Notes under the pieces: generated by a model
Seen by the model: the letters and a program-made list of their open reading frames with translations, nothing else
Database searches by the model: none
What the model was told of the DNA's origin: nothing
Shown here: positions 1 through 7,856 of the stretch, piece after piece
Layout: every line of letters starts with the position of its first letter
Position numbering within the stretch: position 1 is the first letter of the stretch
NCBI GenBank assembly: GCA_021850745.1
Contig: JAJZKX010000009.1
Coordinates: 1 to 17,763, forward strand
DNA from: Thermoplasmata archaeon
GTDB taxonomy: Archaea; Thermoplasmatota; Thermoplasmata; Thermoplasmatales; Thermoplasmataceae
Direction: 5' to 3'
DNA length: 17,763 nt
Translations under genes and position numbers: made by a program

Positions 1-910
1 CCATGTATGTGGCGAAACTCTCCTTGAGCCAGAGATCATTCCACCATTTCATGGTGACCAGGTTGCCGAACCACTGGTGGGCTATCTCATGCGCAATCAC
101 GATGGCAACATACCGCATGGTCTGGTGTGAAGAATTGTCAAAGGTATTGAGTGCACCCTCCCTGAATGTGATGGCGCCCCACTGTTCCATGGCTCCCGCA
201 GCAAATTCAGGCACGGAAATCAATTGAAGCGTGGGGAGCATGTACCTGATCCCGAAGTAATCCTCAAGAAATCCGACTGTCTTCAATGCGGTTGCAAGGG
301 GATAATCGTTTCCCGTTTCCTGATCCACGGGCGTTATCAACATGTAATCACAGCCATTTGCGCTCTAAGTCTTTCTGTTGAATTTTCCCACTCCCACGTA
401 CAGAAGGTATGTTGACATCCTGGGTGTTTTCCTGAACCTGAAGAATTTCTTTCCCCCCATCTCGTGCGTCTCTTCGACCGGCATGTTGGACAACGCTTCA
501 AAACCAGGTCTTGTGGCAACCTCCACCTCAAAAGTTGCCTTGCAGCCAGGTTCGTCAACGCATGGGAAAACGGTTCTCGCCCCGGTTGGTTCAAACATCG
601 TGGTGATGAATTCACCATCTCCGCCCCCTGCCCTGTAGACGCCCATTACGGACGATGAAAGTACGCCCGCGTACTGTATCTCTATCACAGTGTCTCCTGA
701 AACTGGAGCATGTATTGTTAGTGACTGGCCCGGCTGGTCGATGGAGAACTCTTTCCTTTCACCACCTATGGACACATTCCTTATCTGCAGACCAAGGGAA
801 TCCAGCCTCACTTCCTCCGCGTTACCGGTTGTCCCTATGCGGACTACGCCGGCAAAATCATCACTGCCGGAGGAAAAGTCAAGAAACAGGCTGTAATTCT
901 CAATACGCAT
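1..910 (-). pseudogene. Tricorn-interacting-factor F2/F3-like M1 aminopeptidase, interrupted by in-frame TAG, 3' end outside window
   Basis: Family role: zinc aminopeptidase that trims peptides released by the proteasome and tricorn protease in the cytoplasm. The ATG at 910 opens a 181-codon frame with the M1 N-terminal beta domain, including FPCVDEPG and TPRMSTYLLYVGVGKF. Codon 182 (367-365) is TAG. The same frame then stays open to the window edge: EDYFGI, ISVPEF, the exopeptidase motif GAMEQ (residues 239-243, normally GAMEN) and the zinc motif HEIAH (274-278) with the third ligand Glu297 in WLKESF. The distance between the conserved blocks on either side of TAG matches, as I remember it, Thermoplasma F3, so the break looks like a single nonsense codon and not a frameshift or deletion. 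TAG serves as an ordinary stop elsewhere in the window. This may be a recent pseudogene, a sequence error, or readthrough. Family assignment is firm; functional status is not. Confidence 0.85.
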
Positions 911-1568
911 TTAACTAACTCTTTTTCTTTGGCTCATCAATACTAAGAATAAAATGATTGCCAACTTAGGGTATCTACGATTCAACAACTGGCGATTTTC
1001 ATCATCTTCCTCGGCTTTTTCTCCAGCCTCCATGTTTGGTTTTGCCATGAGATTGCATGCAATGGTCTTGAGACCCATTGCAATACCAAGAGACCTGCTC
1101 CTGTTGTGCCAGGTGTTCTCTGCCTATCTTCCTCCTCACCGATAACCGTTCAGGAACTGTGCCCACCCATTATTGGTGTCAATCGCAGGAAGGGGATCTC
1201 CCTGTTTATTGCGTGGAGACCAAGCATCTCCTTCCCCCATGATAAAGCCTGGGAAGATGGAATTTCCTTGGGCCAAGCCAATCTGAGATATTCCTCATGA
1301 TTGGCGAGGAATATCCCGGATGATCTGCAGTAACACAAGTAGCTTCAGAATCTGCCGCTAAGTATACTTTCTCTTTCGATCATCGGGCAAACAGTATCGT
1401 CCATGATCTCCATAATCAACGGGATAAGTTGAAAGTACATAATCCAATATTCTCGTTTTGTTAATGATGTTCGGCAATTGTCTGATATTTCATGTAATGT
1501 GGGGCACCCCTGATTGTCAATAAAATCCCTGTACCCACAAAGATCGAATGGCCAACTTGAGTCTGGCA
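911..1568. other. Gene-free stretch with decayed minus-strand coding fragments
   Basis: No intact gene is supported in these 658 bases. On the minus strand, short open segments in different frames have protein-like composition: about 1345-1569 (contains LHEISDNC), about 1143-1290 (contains GDAWSPRNKQGDPLPAI and NNGWAQFLNGYR), and about 911-1110 (contains TWHNRSRSLGIAMGLKTIA). They are broken by stops and none has a good start. The last resembles the C-terminal end of a transposase in style only; I could not assign it to a family. The fragment ends with a TAA at 913-911, directly before the aminopeptidase ATG, so the aminopeptidase promoter must lie inside the remnant. Confidence 0.4.
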
Positions 1569-3347
1569 TCAGGAATCGGCGAAACTGCCATGCTGCAGGT
1601 TGTAAAGTTCAGAAAAAACTCCTTTTCTCGACATAAGTTCATCAAAATTCCCGCTGTCCACGATCTGTCCCATGTCGACCACTATGATCCTGTCAGCCAG
1701 CGAAACCATGGAGAACCTGTGCGTTATCAGGATCAGCGTCTTGTCCTTAAGGTAAATCCTGAGTGCGTCCATTATGATTCTCTCCGAGTAGGGGTCTATC
1801 TGGGATGTCGGTTCATCGAGGACCATGATCGGGGAGTCCCTGATGAAAGCCCTCATTACCGATATGGCCTGCCTCTGCCCCTCAGAGAGGTTTCTGCCCA
1901 TCTCTCCCACCTGAGTCTGTATGCCTTCCGGCAGGCTCTCAAAGATCTCCTTCATGCCGTATTGCGTGGCGAGGTGCTCTATCTCATCCTCGGTGACGGC
2001 AGGCCTGGAAAAACGGATATTTTCCATAACAGATCCCCTGAAGAGGAAAGGGTCCTGCAGCACCGGTGCTACAAGTCTTCTCCAGCTCTTCATCTCGATG
2101 CCTGTCAGGTCTCTGCCATCAACCGTTACCTTACCTTCGCCAGGGGAGTAAAAACGGAGGACCAGATTGGAAAGGGTGGTTTTCCCGGCCCCGGTATGGC
2201 CGACAATGGCAATCTTGTCTCCACGTTCGATGCGGAGATTCACCCTGTCAAGGGCCCGGCTTTTACCGTAGGAGAAACCGACATCCTTGAACTCAAGCGT
2301 GTTCCAGTCAGTAACGGGCAGCGAGGTTCCTGCGCCGTTCTTCTCCAGTTCGCTGTCTATGATTCCATAAATCCGGACAAGTCCGACAGCGGCTGACTGG
2401 TATGAGTTATAAAGCTGGGAAAGCTGGAGGACTGGATCGAAGAATTCCTGGACGTAAATTATGAATGCCACCAGGAGGCCCACGGTTATTGCCCCTGAGA
2501 TCAGCTGCATTGCACCGGCAACTATCACTATCGCAATCCCGACAGACTCAATTACGGTTATGCTGGCGCCGTAGAATGAAGAGACAAACGCCGCCTTCAT
2601 GTTCGCAGTGAAATTGTCACGGTTGAGTCTGTCAAATTTCTGATAGGTCCTGTCTTCCACGTTAAAGGACTTTATTGCGCGTATTGCCCCAATGTTCTCG
2701 GCCATGCTCCCTGTGATCGCGGCAATGGTCTTCCTCGTCCTCAGGTAGTTCCTCCTGACTTTTCCCTGTATCCCGAACGTGAATGCCATCATCACCGGCA
2801 CAATGATAAGGGCATACAGGGAGAGGCCAAGATCGAGATAGATCATTATGGAGATTGACAGGATGACCGTGGAGACGCCCGCCACAACCTGCGGAAGCTG
2901 GAAGGTGAGGAAATCGCTCAGGCTCTCAGCGTCATTTGAAATCCTGCTTATCAGGTATCCCATCTTGATCTTTCCATAGAATGATACTGGAACATTCTGG
3001 AGAGTCCTGAACGCACTGTCCCTTATGTTCTTGATAGAGCGCTGGGCCAGTTTCGTGGAGCTTATGGTTCTCAGCCTGTTGGAAAAGAAGCTGAGGAGAT
3101 ACAGGCCAAGGAAGGAGGCGGCGAAAAGGACCAGGAGATTCACGTTGCCGTCGACTATCCCGTTGATCGCATCCCCAAGGGCAAGTGGGTACAGCGTGCC
3201 GGCAACTGCTGTTATCATGACGGCGGTGACAAGAATCGCAGTATCTCTCCTCTGGCTCAGGATATCTCCCATGAGCCTCCTGAAAACCCTGGATCCCTTG
3301 GTGGATTTCATGAGGTCTTCCTCAAGTTCCTCATACGTCTCCGGCAA
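1569..3347 (-). CDS. ABC exporter half-transporter, consensus-ATPase subunit of a heterodimer
   Basis: A 592-residue type-IV ABC exporter subunit: a transmembrane domain (about residues 35-330, six helices) followed by a nucleotide-binding domain. Walker A is GHTGAGKTT (near 382-390), Walker B is MVLDEPTS with the catalytic Glu present, and the switch His is in LILITHR. The signature motif reads LSEGQ in place of LSGGQ. Its partner upstream has the opposite set of defects, so the two should pair as a heterodimer with one catalytic and one degenerate site, as in TM287/288 and BmrCD. The start is TTG at 3347, chosen because GGAGGTG (3360-3354) sits six bases upstream; the gene overlaps the partner's end by 17 bp. 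The substrate (lipid, drug or peptide) cannot be inferred. Confidence 0.92.
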   Translation of the reverse strand: MPETYEELEEDLMKSTKGSRVFRRLMGDILSQRRDTAILVTAVMITAVAGTLYPLALGDAINGIVDGNVNLLVLFAASFLGLYLLSFFSNRLRTISSTKLAQRSIKNIRDSAFRTLQNVPVSFYGKIKMGYLISRISNDAESLSDFLTFQLPQVVAGVSTVILSISIMIYLDLGLSLYALIIVPVMMAFTFGIQGKVRRNYLRTRKTIAAITGSMAENIGAIRAIKSFNVEDRTYQKFDRLNRDNFTANMKAAFVSSFYGASITVIESVGIAIVIVAGAMQLISGAITVGLLVAFIIYVQEFFDPVLQLSQLYNSYQSAAVGLVRIYGIIDSELEKNGAGTSLPVTDWNTLEFKDVGFSYGKSRALDRVNLRIERGDKIAIVGHTGAGKTTLSNLVLRFYSPGEGKVTVDGRDLTGIEMKSWRRLVAPVLQDPFLFRGSVMENIRFSRPAVTEDEIEHLATQYGMKEIFESLPEGIQTQVGEMGRNLSEGQRQAISVMRAFIRDSPIMVLDEPTSQIDPYSERIIMDALRIYLKDKTLILITHRFSMVSLADRIIVVDMGQIVDSGNFDELMSRKGVFSELYNLQHGSFADS

Positions 3348-5100
3348 TGTTTACACCTCCTTCGCGGAAAACAGCGGGGTCCTCGTGGACATCCGCTTCT
3401 TCAGTCTCCTTCCGAACCAGTTTACCATTCTCCACCATCAGCACCCTGTCACAGAACTTGAGGGCGGATTCCCTGTGGGTAACGAGCAGAATTGACAGGT
3501 CCTTCAGGTCATTCTTTATGGCTCTGAGCATGTCGAGTTCTGTCTTTGGATCTACGCTTGCAGTTGCATCGTCAAGTATGAGGATCTCGGGTTTCTCGTA
3601 TACTGCCCTGGCAACCCCCACCCTCTGCTTCTGTCCTCCGGACAACGTGATCCCTCTCTCCCCGATCATTGAGTCGTACGATTCAGGCAGTGATTCTATG
3701 AACCCGCTTATCTGGGCAATGTCTGCAGCCCATTTTGCCCTGTCCCTGTCCACCTCTCCATTCCCGAATGCTATGTTGTCCAGGAAGCTCCCTGAAAGAA
3801 CGTTGATCTCCTGTGGAACAAGGGCTACTTTTCTCCTCAACTCCCTGAGGGGGAAATTCCTTATGTCCGTGCCATCTATCTTTATGCTACCGGAGTCTGG
3901 GTCATAGAATCTGGGGATCAGGTTCACAAGGGTGCTCTTTCCCGCGGCTGTCTTCCCACCAATGCCCAGGACTTCACCCCTGCGTACACTCAGGTTTACG
4001 CCGTCGAGGACAAGCCTTTTTTCCCGATGAAAGGTCACATCGTTCATCGTGAGCTCGAACCCAGTAGGGCTGCCTTCCCCGGCCACTGGATCCTCGATAT
4101 CTCTCGAATCAAGCACCACAGAGATCCTGTCTATGCTTGCCCTGGCATTTTCAGAGAACACGATCAGGCGTCCCATGAACCCGACAGGAAAGCTCATCAT
4201 CGTGAAGATATTTATCACGGAAACCAGCGGGCCCACATCTCCCCTGGCTATCAGGGTGGTGTATCCACCATAGAGGAGGACAGAGGTCGCAGCAGCACTT
4301 ATCACGAATGGCATTAAGTTGTTGTAGAACCCCCTCAGCCTGGCCACCTTCATGTATTCGCTGTAATATTCCTGGGTCGTGCCGGTGAATTTCCCTATCT
4401 CCTCATCCTCTGCGGTAAATCCTCTGACAACCCTCTGCCCGACTATATTTTCCTGCAGTTCCTCGTTCATCCGTCCATAATTGGCCCTTATATTCCGCCA
4501 GTGCGACCTCTGCTTCCTCTGGAAAACTATCCCCAGATAGATCAGCACGGGGACGGCAAGTATGAACGAAAGCGAGTATGCAGGATTGATGCTGAAAAGA
4601 AAGTAAATGGAAACCAGGATGAGGAGCATTGTCGGTATGAGTTGCGACATGGTGGACACTATGAAATTCATGCTCGCCCTCACGTCCATGGTGCCTCTGG
4701 AGAGAAGGTCCCCTGATGTCTGGCTCTCATAGAAGGAGAACTTCTTTCTCAGTATGTGCGAAAAAAGGTCTCCAGTCAGGTTGTATGCATATGTTTGGGC
4801 AAGATACTGCGCAATGTAGTTGACGCCAAATCTGGTCACGCCCGAAATTATGGAGGCGTAAATGATCAGGAGCGCAAAGGTTTCAGCAAGCGAGAGGTTT
4901 CCGCTCTCTATTCCGGATACAGAACTCCCTATGTATACGGGCACAAGCAACCTAGCTACGGTGGATATCACGGCGGCGATCATGAGGACAACGAAGAACC
5001 ATTTCTTGGCAGAGATGTACCTGAAACTGAAGACTAACGGCTTCAGGAAGCTAAAAATCCTAGTTACATTCTTCTTGCCTGCCTTCTCTATCTGCTGCAC
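3331..5100 (-). CDS. ABC exporter half-transporter, degenerate-site subunit of a heterodimer
   Basis: First gene of the two-gene exporter operon, 589 residues, with a six-helix transmembrane domain (about 30-330) and a nucleotide-binding domain. Walker A reads GGKTAAGKST (near 380) and the signature is a perfect LSGGQ (near 481). Walker B ends LILDDATAS: Asp replaces the catalytic Glu. The switch His is present in LLVTHRES. An Asp at this position is the known mark of the non-hydrolysing site in heterodimeric exporters. Its intact LSGGQ would complete the catalytic site of the downstream protein. The start is GTG at 5100, the only usual start codon after the in-frame TAG upstream; GAGGAG directly abuts it, which is closer than usual, so initiation nearby cannot be excluded. 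Confidence 0.9.
   Translation of the reverse strand: MQQIEKAGKKNVTRIFSFLKPLVFSFRYISAKKWFFVVLMIAAVISTVARLLVPVYIGSSVSGIESGNLSLAETFALLIIYASIISGVTRFGVNYIAQYLAQTYAYNLTGDLFSHILRKKFSFYESQTSGDLLSRGTMDVRASMNFIVSTMSQLIPTMLLILVSIYFLFSINPAYSLSFILAVPVLIYLGIVFQRKQRSHWRNIRANYGRMNEELQENIVGQRVVRGFTAEDEEIGKFTGTTQEYYSEYMKVARLRGFYNNLMPFVISAAATSVLLYGGYTTLIARGDVGPLVSVINIFTMMSFPVGFMGRLIVFSENARASIDRISVVLDSRDIEDPVAGEGSPTGFELTMNDVTFHREKRLVLDGVNLSVRRGEVLGIGGKTAAGKSTLVNLIPRFYDPDSGSIKIDGTDIRNFPLRELRRKVALVPQEINVLSGSFLDNIAFGNGEVDRDRAKWAADIAQISGFIESLPESYDSMIGERGITLSGGQKQRVGVARAVYEKPEILILDDATASVDPKTELDMLRAIKNDLKDLSILLVTHRESALKFCDRVLMVENGKLVRKETEEADVHEDPAVFREGGVNIAGDV
3354..3360 (-). promoter_or_regulatory. Ribosome binding site deciding a TTG start
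   Basis: GGAGGTG on the minus strand lies six bases before TTG 3347 and inside the 3' end of the upstream ABC gene. The first in-frame ATG is about 12 codons further in and has no comparable site. This supports TTG initiation and translational coupling of the two half-transporters. Confidence 0.75.
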
Positions 5101-5401
5101 CTCCTCTGGAATGCGGGTAAACCGGAAACCTCTTATCTAGACACGATAGATAACTTTATCCAAGATTGGATCACGTCACTACCCTACAGAAATCATGTGA
5201 GGACAGGACGGCATTCCAAGCGACCTTCGGCAATATTCAACGTGAGTTTGAGAGTCATGTCGAAACCGAATCTTCAACAGGCGTTATGTGAAAGAATCTT
5301 AACTATGCCGGTTATGCCTTCCCGTTGATTCAGCACGCAGGGTTTGCACTCCGGAGAATAGCACATTACGTTCGGGGTGAGGACTTAAGGAGTTTAACGC
5401 G
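5101..5401. other. Divergent intergenic region between ABC operon and membrane-protein gene
   Basis: These 301 bases hold the ABC operon promoter with its inverted repeat near the left end and the leader of the plus-strand gene near the right end, where AAGGAG (5387-5392) stands nine bases before ATG 5402. The middle (about 5165-5380) has no coding sequence, tRNA or clear repeat that I can recognise. Confidence 0.5.
5133..5153. promoter_or_regulatory. Inverted repeat at the ABC exporter promoter, candidate operator
   Basis: TTATCTA at 5133-5139 and TAGATAA at 5147-5153 form a perfect 7-bp inverted repeat with a 7-base spacer (21 bp in total). It lies 33-53 bases upstream of the ABC operon's GTG start. 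An AT-rich TATA-like stretch (GATAAAGTT, about 5160-5152 on the minus strand) borders and slightly overlaps it, so the repeat would lie between the TATA element and the transcription start, where archaeal repressors often bind. No regulator gene is visible next to it. Operator function is inference. Confidence 0.45.
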
Positions 5402-5968
5402 ATGAGCGTGATCTTCGTGTACGCGCTACTCATTGCAATGGTAGTGAACTACGCGTTATCACTTATCACAATGTACAGGGTCTCCCGCCAGGAATCAGGG
5501 AAAGGATCAATGAGCCCGGAAGGGCTCTCCAACGTGGTTCTTGTTGCTGGTCTGGTCGGATTCGCTCTCTTCATGATCTCTGGAAGTTTTTCGTTGCTCG
5601 TACCTGGGGGGTTCCAGTACTTTGAATGGCTGCTGTTTTTCATGTTTCTTGGGACTGGTTCGCTCCTGGTATATGCTGTTATTCTCCAGAGACGCGGCAT
5701 CATCCCTCCTGGACCGACCTTGCGAAAAGAATTGGAAATGGAAAGGAAGCCGCAATACCTGAGAAGATACGAAAGACAGGCGCTTTACATTTTTCTTGCT
5801 TTCTTGCCACCTGCAGTCTTCATGGGCCTGTTATCAGGTATTGCCCCATTTAATGACAACTTTGTATTCTCGGAGGTCACAGGCGTTCTAGAAACCATGG
5901 ATGTTTTCGCCTTCCTGATTCTGCTAATCTGGCACTTCTCGCGTACAAGCCAGGAAAAGAAGAAGTAA
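5402..5968 (+). CDS. Unknown five-helix membrane protein
   Basis: A 188-residue protein I do not recognise. Hydrophobic helices are visible at about residues 2-25, 43-65, 73-96, 127-147 and 165-182. A charged loop of about 30 residues lies between helices 3 and 4 (RKELEMERKPQYLRRYERQ) and the tail is lysine-rich (SQEKKK), which suggests a cytoplasmic C-terminus. The start is ATG 5402 with AAGGAG nine bases upstream. It is divergent from the ABC exporter genes and followed by a 346-base gap, so it appears to be transcribed alone. No catalytic motif is visible. The protein composition, ribosome binding site and ordinary codon use make it a real gene. Confidence 0.75.
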   Translation: MSVIFVYALLIAMVVNYALSLITMYRVSRQESGKGSMSPEGLSNVVLVAGLVGFALFMISGSFSLLVPGGFQYFEWLLFFMFLGTGSLLVYAVILQRRGIIPPGPTLRKELEMERKPQYLRRYERQALYIFLAFLPPAVFMGLLSGIAPFNDNFVFSEVTGVLETMDVFAFLILLIWHFSRTSQEKKK

Positions 5969-6314
5969 AATTCATGGAAGTCCCAGGTGAAACGCCCAGA
6001 TTCATGCTGTATTTCTTGGGTGCCAGGATAAAGCGTGGATCAAATAAGGTTCAGACATATGGCTGAAACCGGATTCCGTGATGAATGCGGCAACTGATGA
6101 TATGGGGGATGAGAGAATTTTGACAGAGCATCTCAATCAGTCGAACCCTCATCCGCAGGGACCGCTGAGTCGATCATTATCATGGTGGGAGAGACCACTG
6201 AAGAAATCAACTGATGATTCAAGAAATAGCACTGCCTGGCCCTTAATGTACATGTGTTGAGAATACCGGTAGGTTTTCCTTATAATCGTGTGGAAAATAT
6301 TGGGGTAGAAACAA
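5969..6314. other. Intergenic stretch with no recognisable gene
   Basis: Only short unconvincing frames occur here: a 30-codon frame from ATG 5974 and a 60-codon frame at 6078-6260. Neither has a ribosome binding site or recognisable sequence. RTGATGA- and CTGA-like words near 6076-6100 are too close together for a C/D guide RNA. The right end carries the promoter of the Sua5 gene. Confidence 0.4.
6280..6286 (+). promoter_or_regulatory. TATA box for the Sua5 gene
   Basis: TTATAAT is centred about 32 bases before ATG 6315. With the usual archaeal spacing of about 26 bases, transcription would start near 6309 and give an almost leaderless message. No Shine-Dalgarno sequence precedes the ATG, which fits. 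Confidence 0.5.
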
Positions 6315-7352
6315 ATGGGGCGGAAACTGCTGATTGACTATGGGAACCCGGACAGGGAGGCACTTCTTGAAGCTGCGAGGTCAATCGCAACCGGCGGAAT
6401 TGTGGTCTTTCCCACTGAAACAGTCTACGGCATAGGGGCGAACGCTTACGATGATGCCGCGTGCTCAAGGATATTCTCCATCAAGGGAAGGCCGCAGGAC
6501 AACCCGCTCATTGTGCACGTTTCCAGCATGGAAATGCTCGGGGAGGTTGCGTTAATCGACAGGAAATGGATCCAAAGGCTCAGCAGGTTCTGGCCGGGCC
6601 CCCTCACCGTTGTGGCAAGATCGACAGGGAAGGTCTCAACGGTTGCAAGAACCGGGCTGCCAACCGTCGCGGTCCGTTTTCCCTCTTCACCGGTGGCAAG
6701 GGCACTCATCGAGCTCGCCGGGGTGCCCATAGCTGCACCAAGCGCAAACCTGTCGACAAGGCCAAGCATAACCGATCCGGTACATGCACTTGAGGAATTC
6801 TCAGAAAGAGTCGAATATGTGATCGTATCTGGAAAGTCCCCTCTCGGGATAGAGTCGACGGTGATAGACCTCACCTCCCCGACAATAAGGCTGCTCAGGG
6901 CAGGATCCACCCCTGTGGAGGAAATTGAGAAAGTATTCGGGCCAGTGGAAGTGACCGATACGGCCAGGGGGGTTGCGACCGAAGAAAGACCGGTATCCCC
7001 AGGAGCCAAGTACCTGCACTACTCTCCTGAGACTCCCCTTTATCTTGTTACCGAGGATCAGATGATGTCACTTGGGCAGAATCCCGGATTTTCTGATTAT
7101 GTCTTTATATGCAGTGCTCAGGTTGGAGAGGCCATAACAAACCGGAAGATAGTGCTGGGAAGCGAAAGCGACCTGTCGGCAGTGGCATCCAGGCTCTTTT
7201 CCGCACTGAGGGACCTGGATTCAATGAATGCGAGGGGCGGTTTCATACACCTGTTCCCCGAACATGGAATAGGACTCGCGGTCGGAAACAGGATTAGGAA
7301 AGCTTCCAGGCCTCCCACGGGAGAGATACTGGCTGCACTTGACCGACCCTGA
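6315..7352 (+). CDS. sua5: L-threonylcarbamoyladenylate synthase, Sua5 type
   Basis: Makes threonylcarbamoyl-AMP from threonine, bicarbonate and ATP, the first step of the t6A37 modification of ANN-decoding tRNAs; the transfer step is done by Kae1/KEOPS. The YrdC domain covers about residues 15-205, with PTETVYG (33-39), the KxR motif Lys57/Arg59 in KGRPQDNP, and the SxN motif Ser143/Asn145 in APSANLS. The conserved interdomain linker SPGAKYLHYSP (about 228-238) leads into a C-terminal Sua5 Rossmann-like domain ending GNRIRKAS. At 345 residues this is the two-domain Sua5 form, not the short TsaC form. The gene has its own TATA box and sits 33 bases upstream of purE, which also has its own promoter. 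Confidence 0.95.
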   Translation: MGRKLLIDYGNPDREALLEAARSIATGGIVVFPTETVYGIGANAYDDAACSRIFSIKGRPQDNPLIVHVSSMEMLGEVALIDRKWIQRLSRFWPGPLTVVARSTGKVSTVARTGLPTVAVRFPSSPVARALIELAGVPIAAPSANLSTRPSITDPVHALEEFSERVEYVIVSGKSPLGIESTVIDLTSPTIRLLRAGSTPVEEIEKVFGPVEVTDTARGVATEERPVSPGAKYLHYSPETPLYLVTEDQMMSLGQNPGFSDYVFICSAQVGEAITNRKIVLGSESDLSAVASRLFSALRDLDSMNARGGFIHLFPEHGIGLAVGNRIRKASRPPTGEILAALDRP

Positions 7353-7356
7353 ATTT

Positions 7357-7364
7357 GCTTATAT
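7357..7364 (+). promoter_or_regulatory. TATA box for purE, leaderless promoter
   Basis: GCTTATAT is centred about 25 bases before ATG 7386, the distance expected for transcription starting at or next to the ATG. There is no Shine-Dalgarno sequence. It lies in the 33-base gap after the Sua5 stop. Confidence 0.55.
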
Positions 7365-7385
7365 GGCAAGACGGATTTACCAATC

Positions 7386-7856
7386 ATGCCCCTTGTTGCT
7401 ATCATCATGGGAAGCAAGAGCGACTATGATCACATGAAAGGAGCCGAAGAGGTCCTCGGGGAATTCGAAGTGGAATACGAAACCAGGGTGGTGTCTGCAC
7501 ACAGGACTCCAGAATTCATGATACGGTACGGAAAGGAGGCCGAGAAGGCGGGACTGAAGGTCATAATCGCAGGGGCCGGTGGAGCAGCCCACCTGCCTGG
7601 CATGGTGGCATCAGTCACAAGCGTTCCTGTTATCGGCGTGCCTGTGCCTTCAAGGAACCTTAACGGGCTCGACTCACTGCTGTCAATTGTACAGATGCCA
7701 TATGGGGTGCCGGTGGCAACTGTTGCAATCGGCAACTCAAGGAATGCAGCTCTTCTCGCCCTGAGAATTATCGGAAACCAGGACGAAAGGGTCAGGGAAA
7801 GGCTTGCAAGATTCCGGAAAGAGATGGAAGAGAAAGTCCTTGGTGACAAGTTCTGA
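7386..7856 (+). CDS. purE: N5-carboxyaminoimidazole ribonucleotide mutase (class I PurE)
   Basis: Converts N5-CAIR to CAIR in purine synthesis, acting on the product of PurK. The 156-residue length fits class I PurE. Motifs visible are the phosphate-binding GSKSD (9-13), SAHRTP with the His39/Arg40 pair, [12 protein letters not shown] (62-73), and [17 protein letters not shown] followed by [11 protein letters not shown]. The stop codon TGA overlaps the purK ATG by one base (TGATG), so the two are translationally coupled. The adjacent purK supports the mutase reaction over the class II carboxylase reaction. Confidence 0.97.
   Translation: MPLVAIIMGSKSDYDHMKGAEEVLGEFEVEYETRVVSAHRTPEFMIRYGKEAEKAGLKVIIAGAGGAAHLPGMVASVTSVPVIGVPVPSRNLNGLDSLLSIVQMPYGVPVATVAIGNSRNAALLALRIIGNQDERVRERLARFRKEMEEKVLGDKF

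Noticed and set aside
1548..2396. A 282-codon plus-strand open frame opposite the second ABC gene
   Set aside because: It is the antisense of a well-supported ABC domain, with no family pattern or ribosome binding site; a shadow of biased codon use.
3347..3907. Serine-rich plus-strand frame opposite the first ABC gene
   Set aside because: Low-complexity antisense shadow of the nucleotide-binding domain.
6076..6100. RTGATGA and CTGA words resembling a C/D box guide RNA
   Set aside because: The guide spacing is too short (nine bases) and no second C'/D pair fits; no terminal stem is visible.
6078..6260. A 60-codon plus-strand frame in the gap before Sua5
   Set aside because: No ribosome binding site, no recognisable sequence and irregular composition; too weak to call a gene.
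6446..7009. A 187-codon minus-strand frame inside the Sua5 gene
   Set aside because: Serine/threonine-rich antisense shadow of the conserved YrdC domain.
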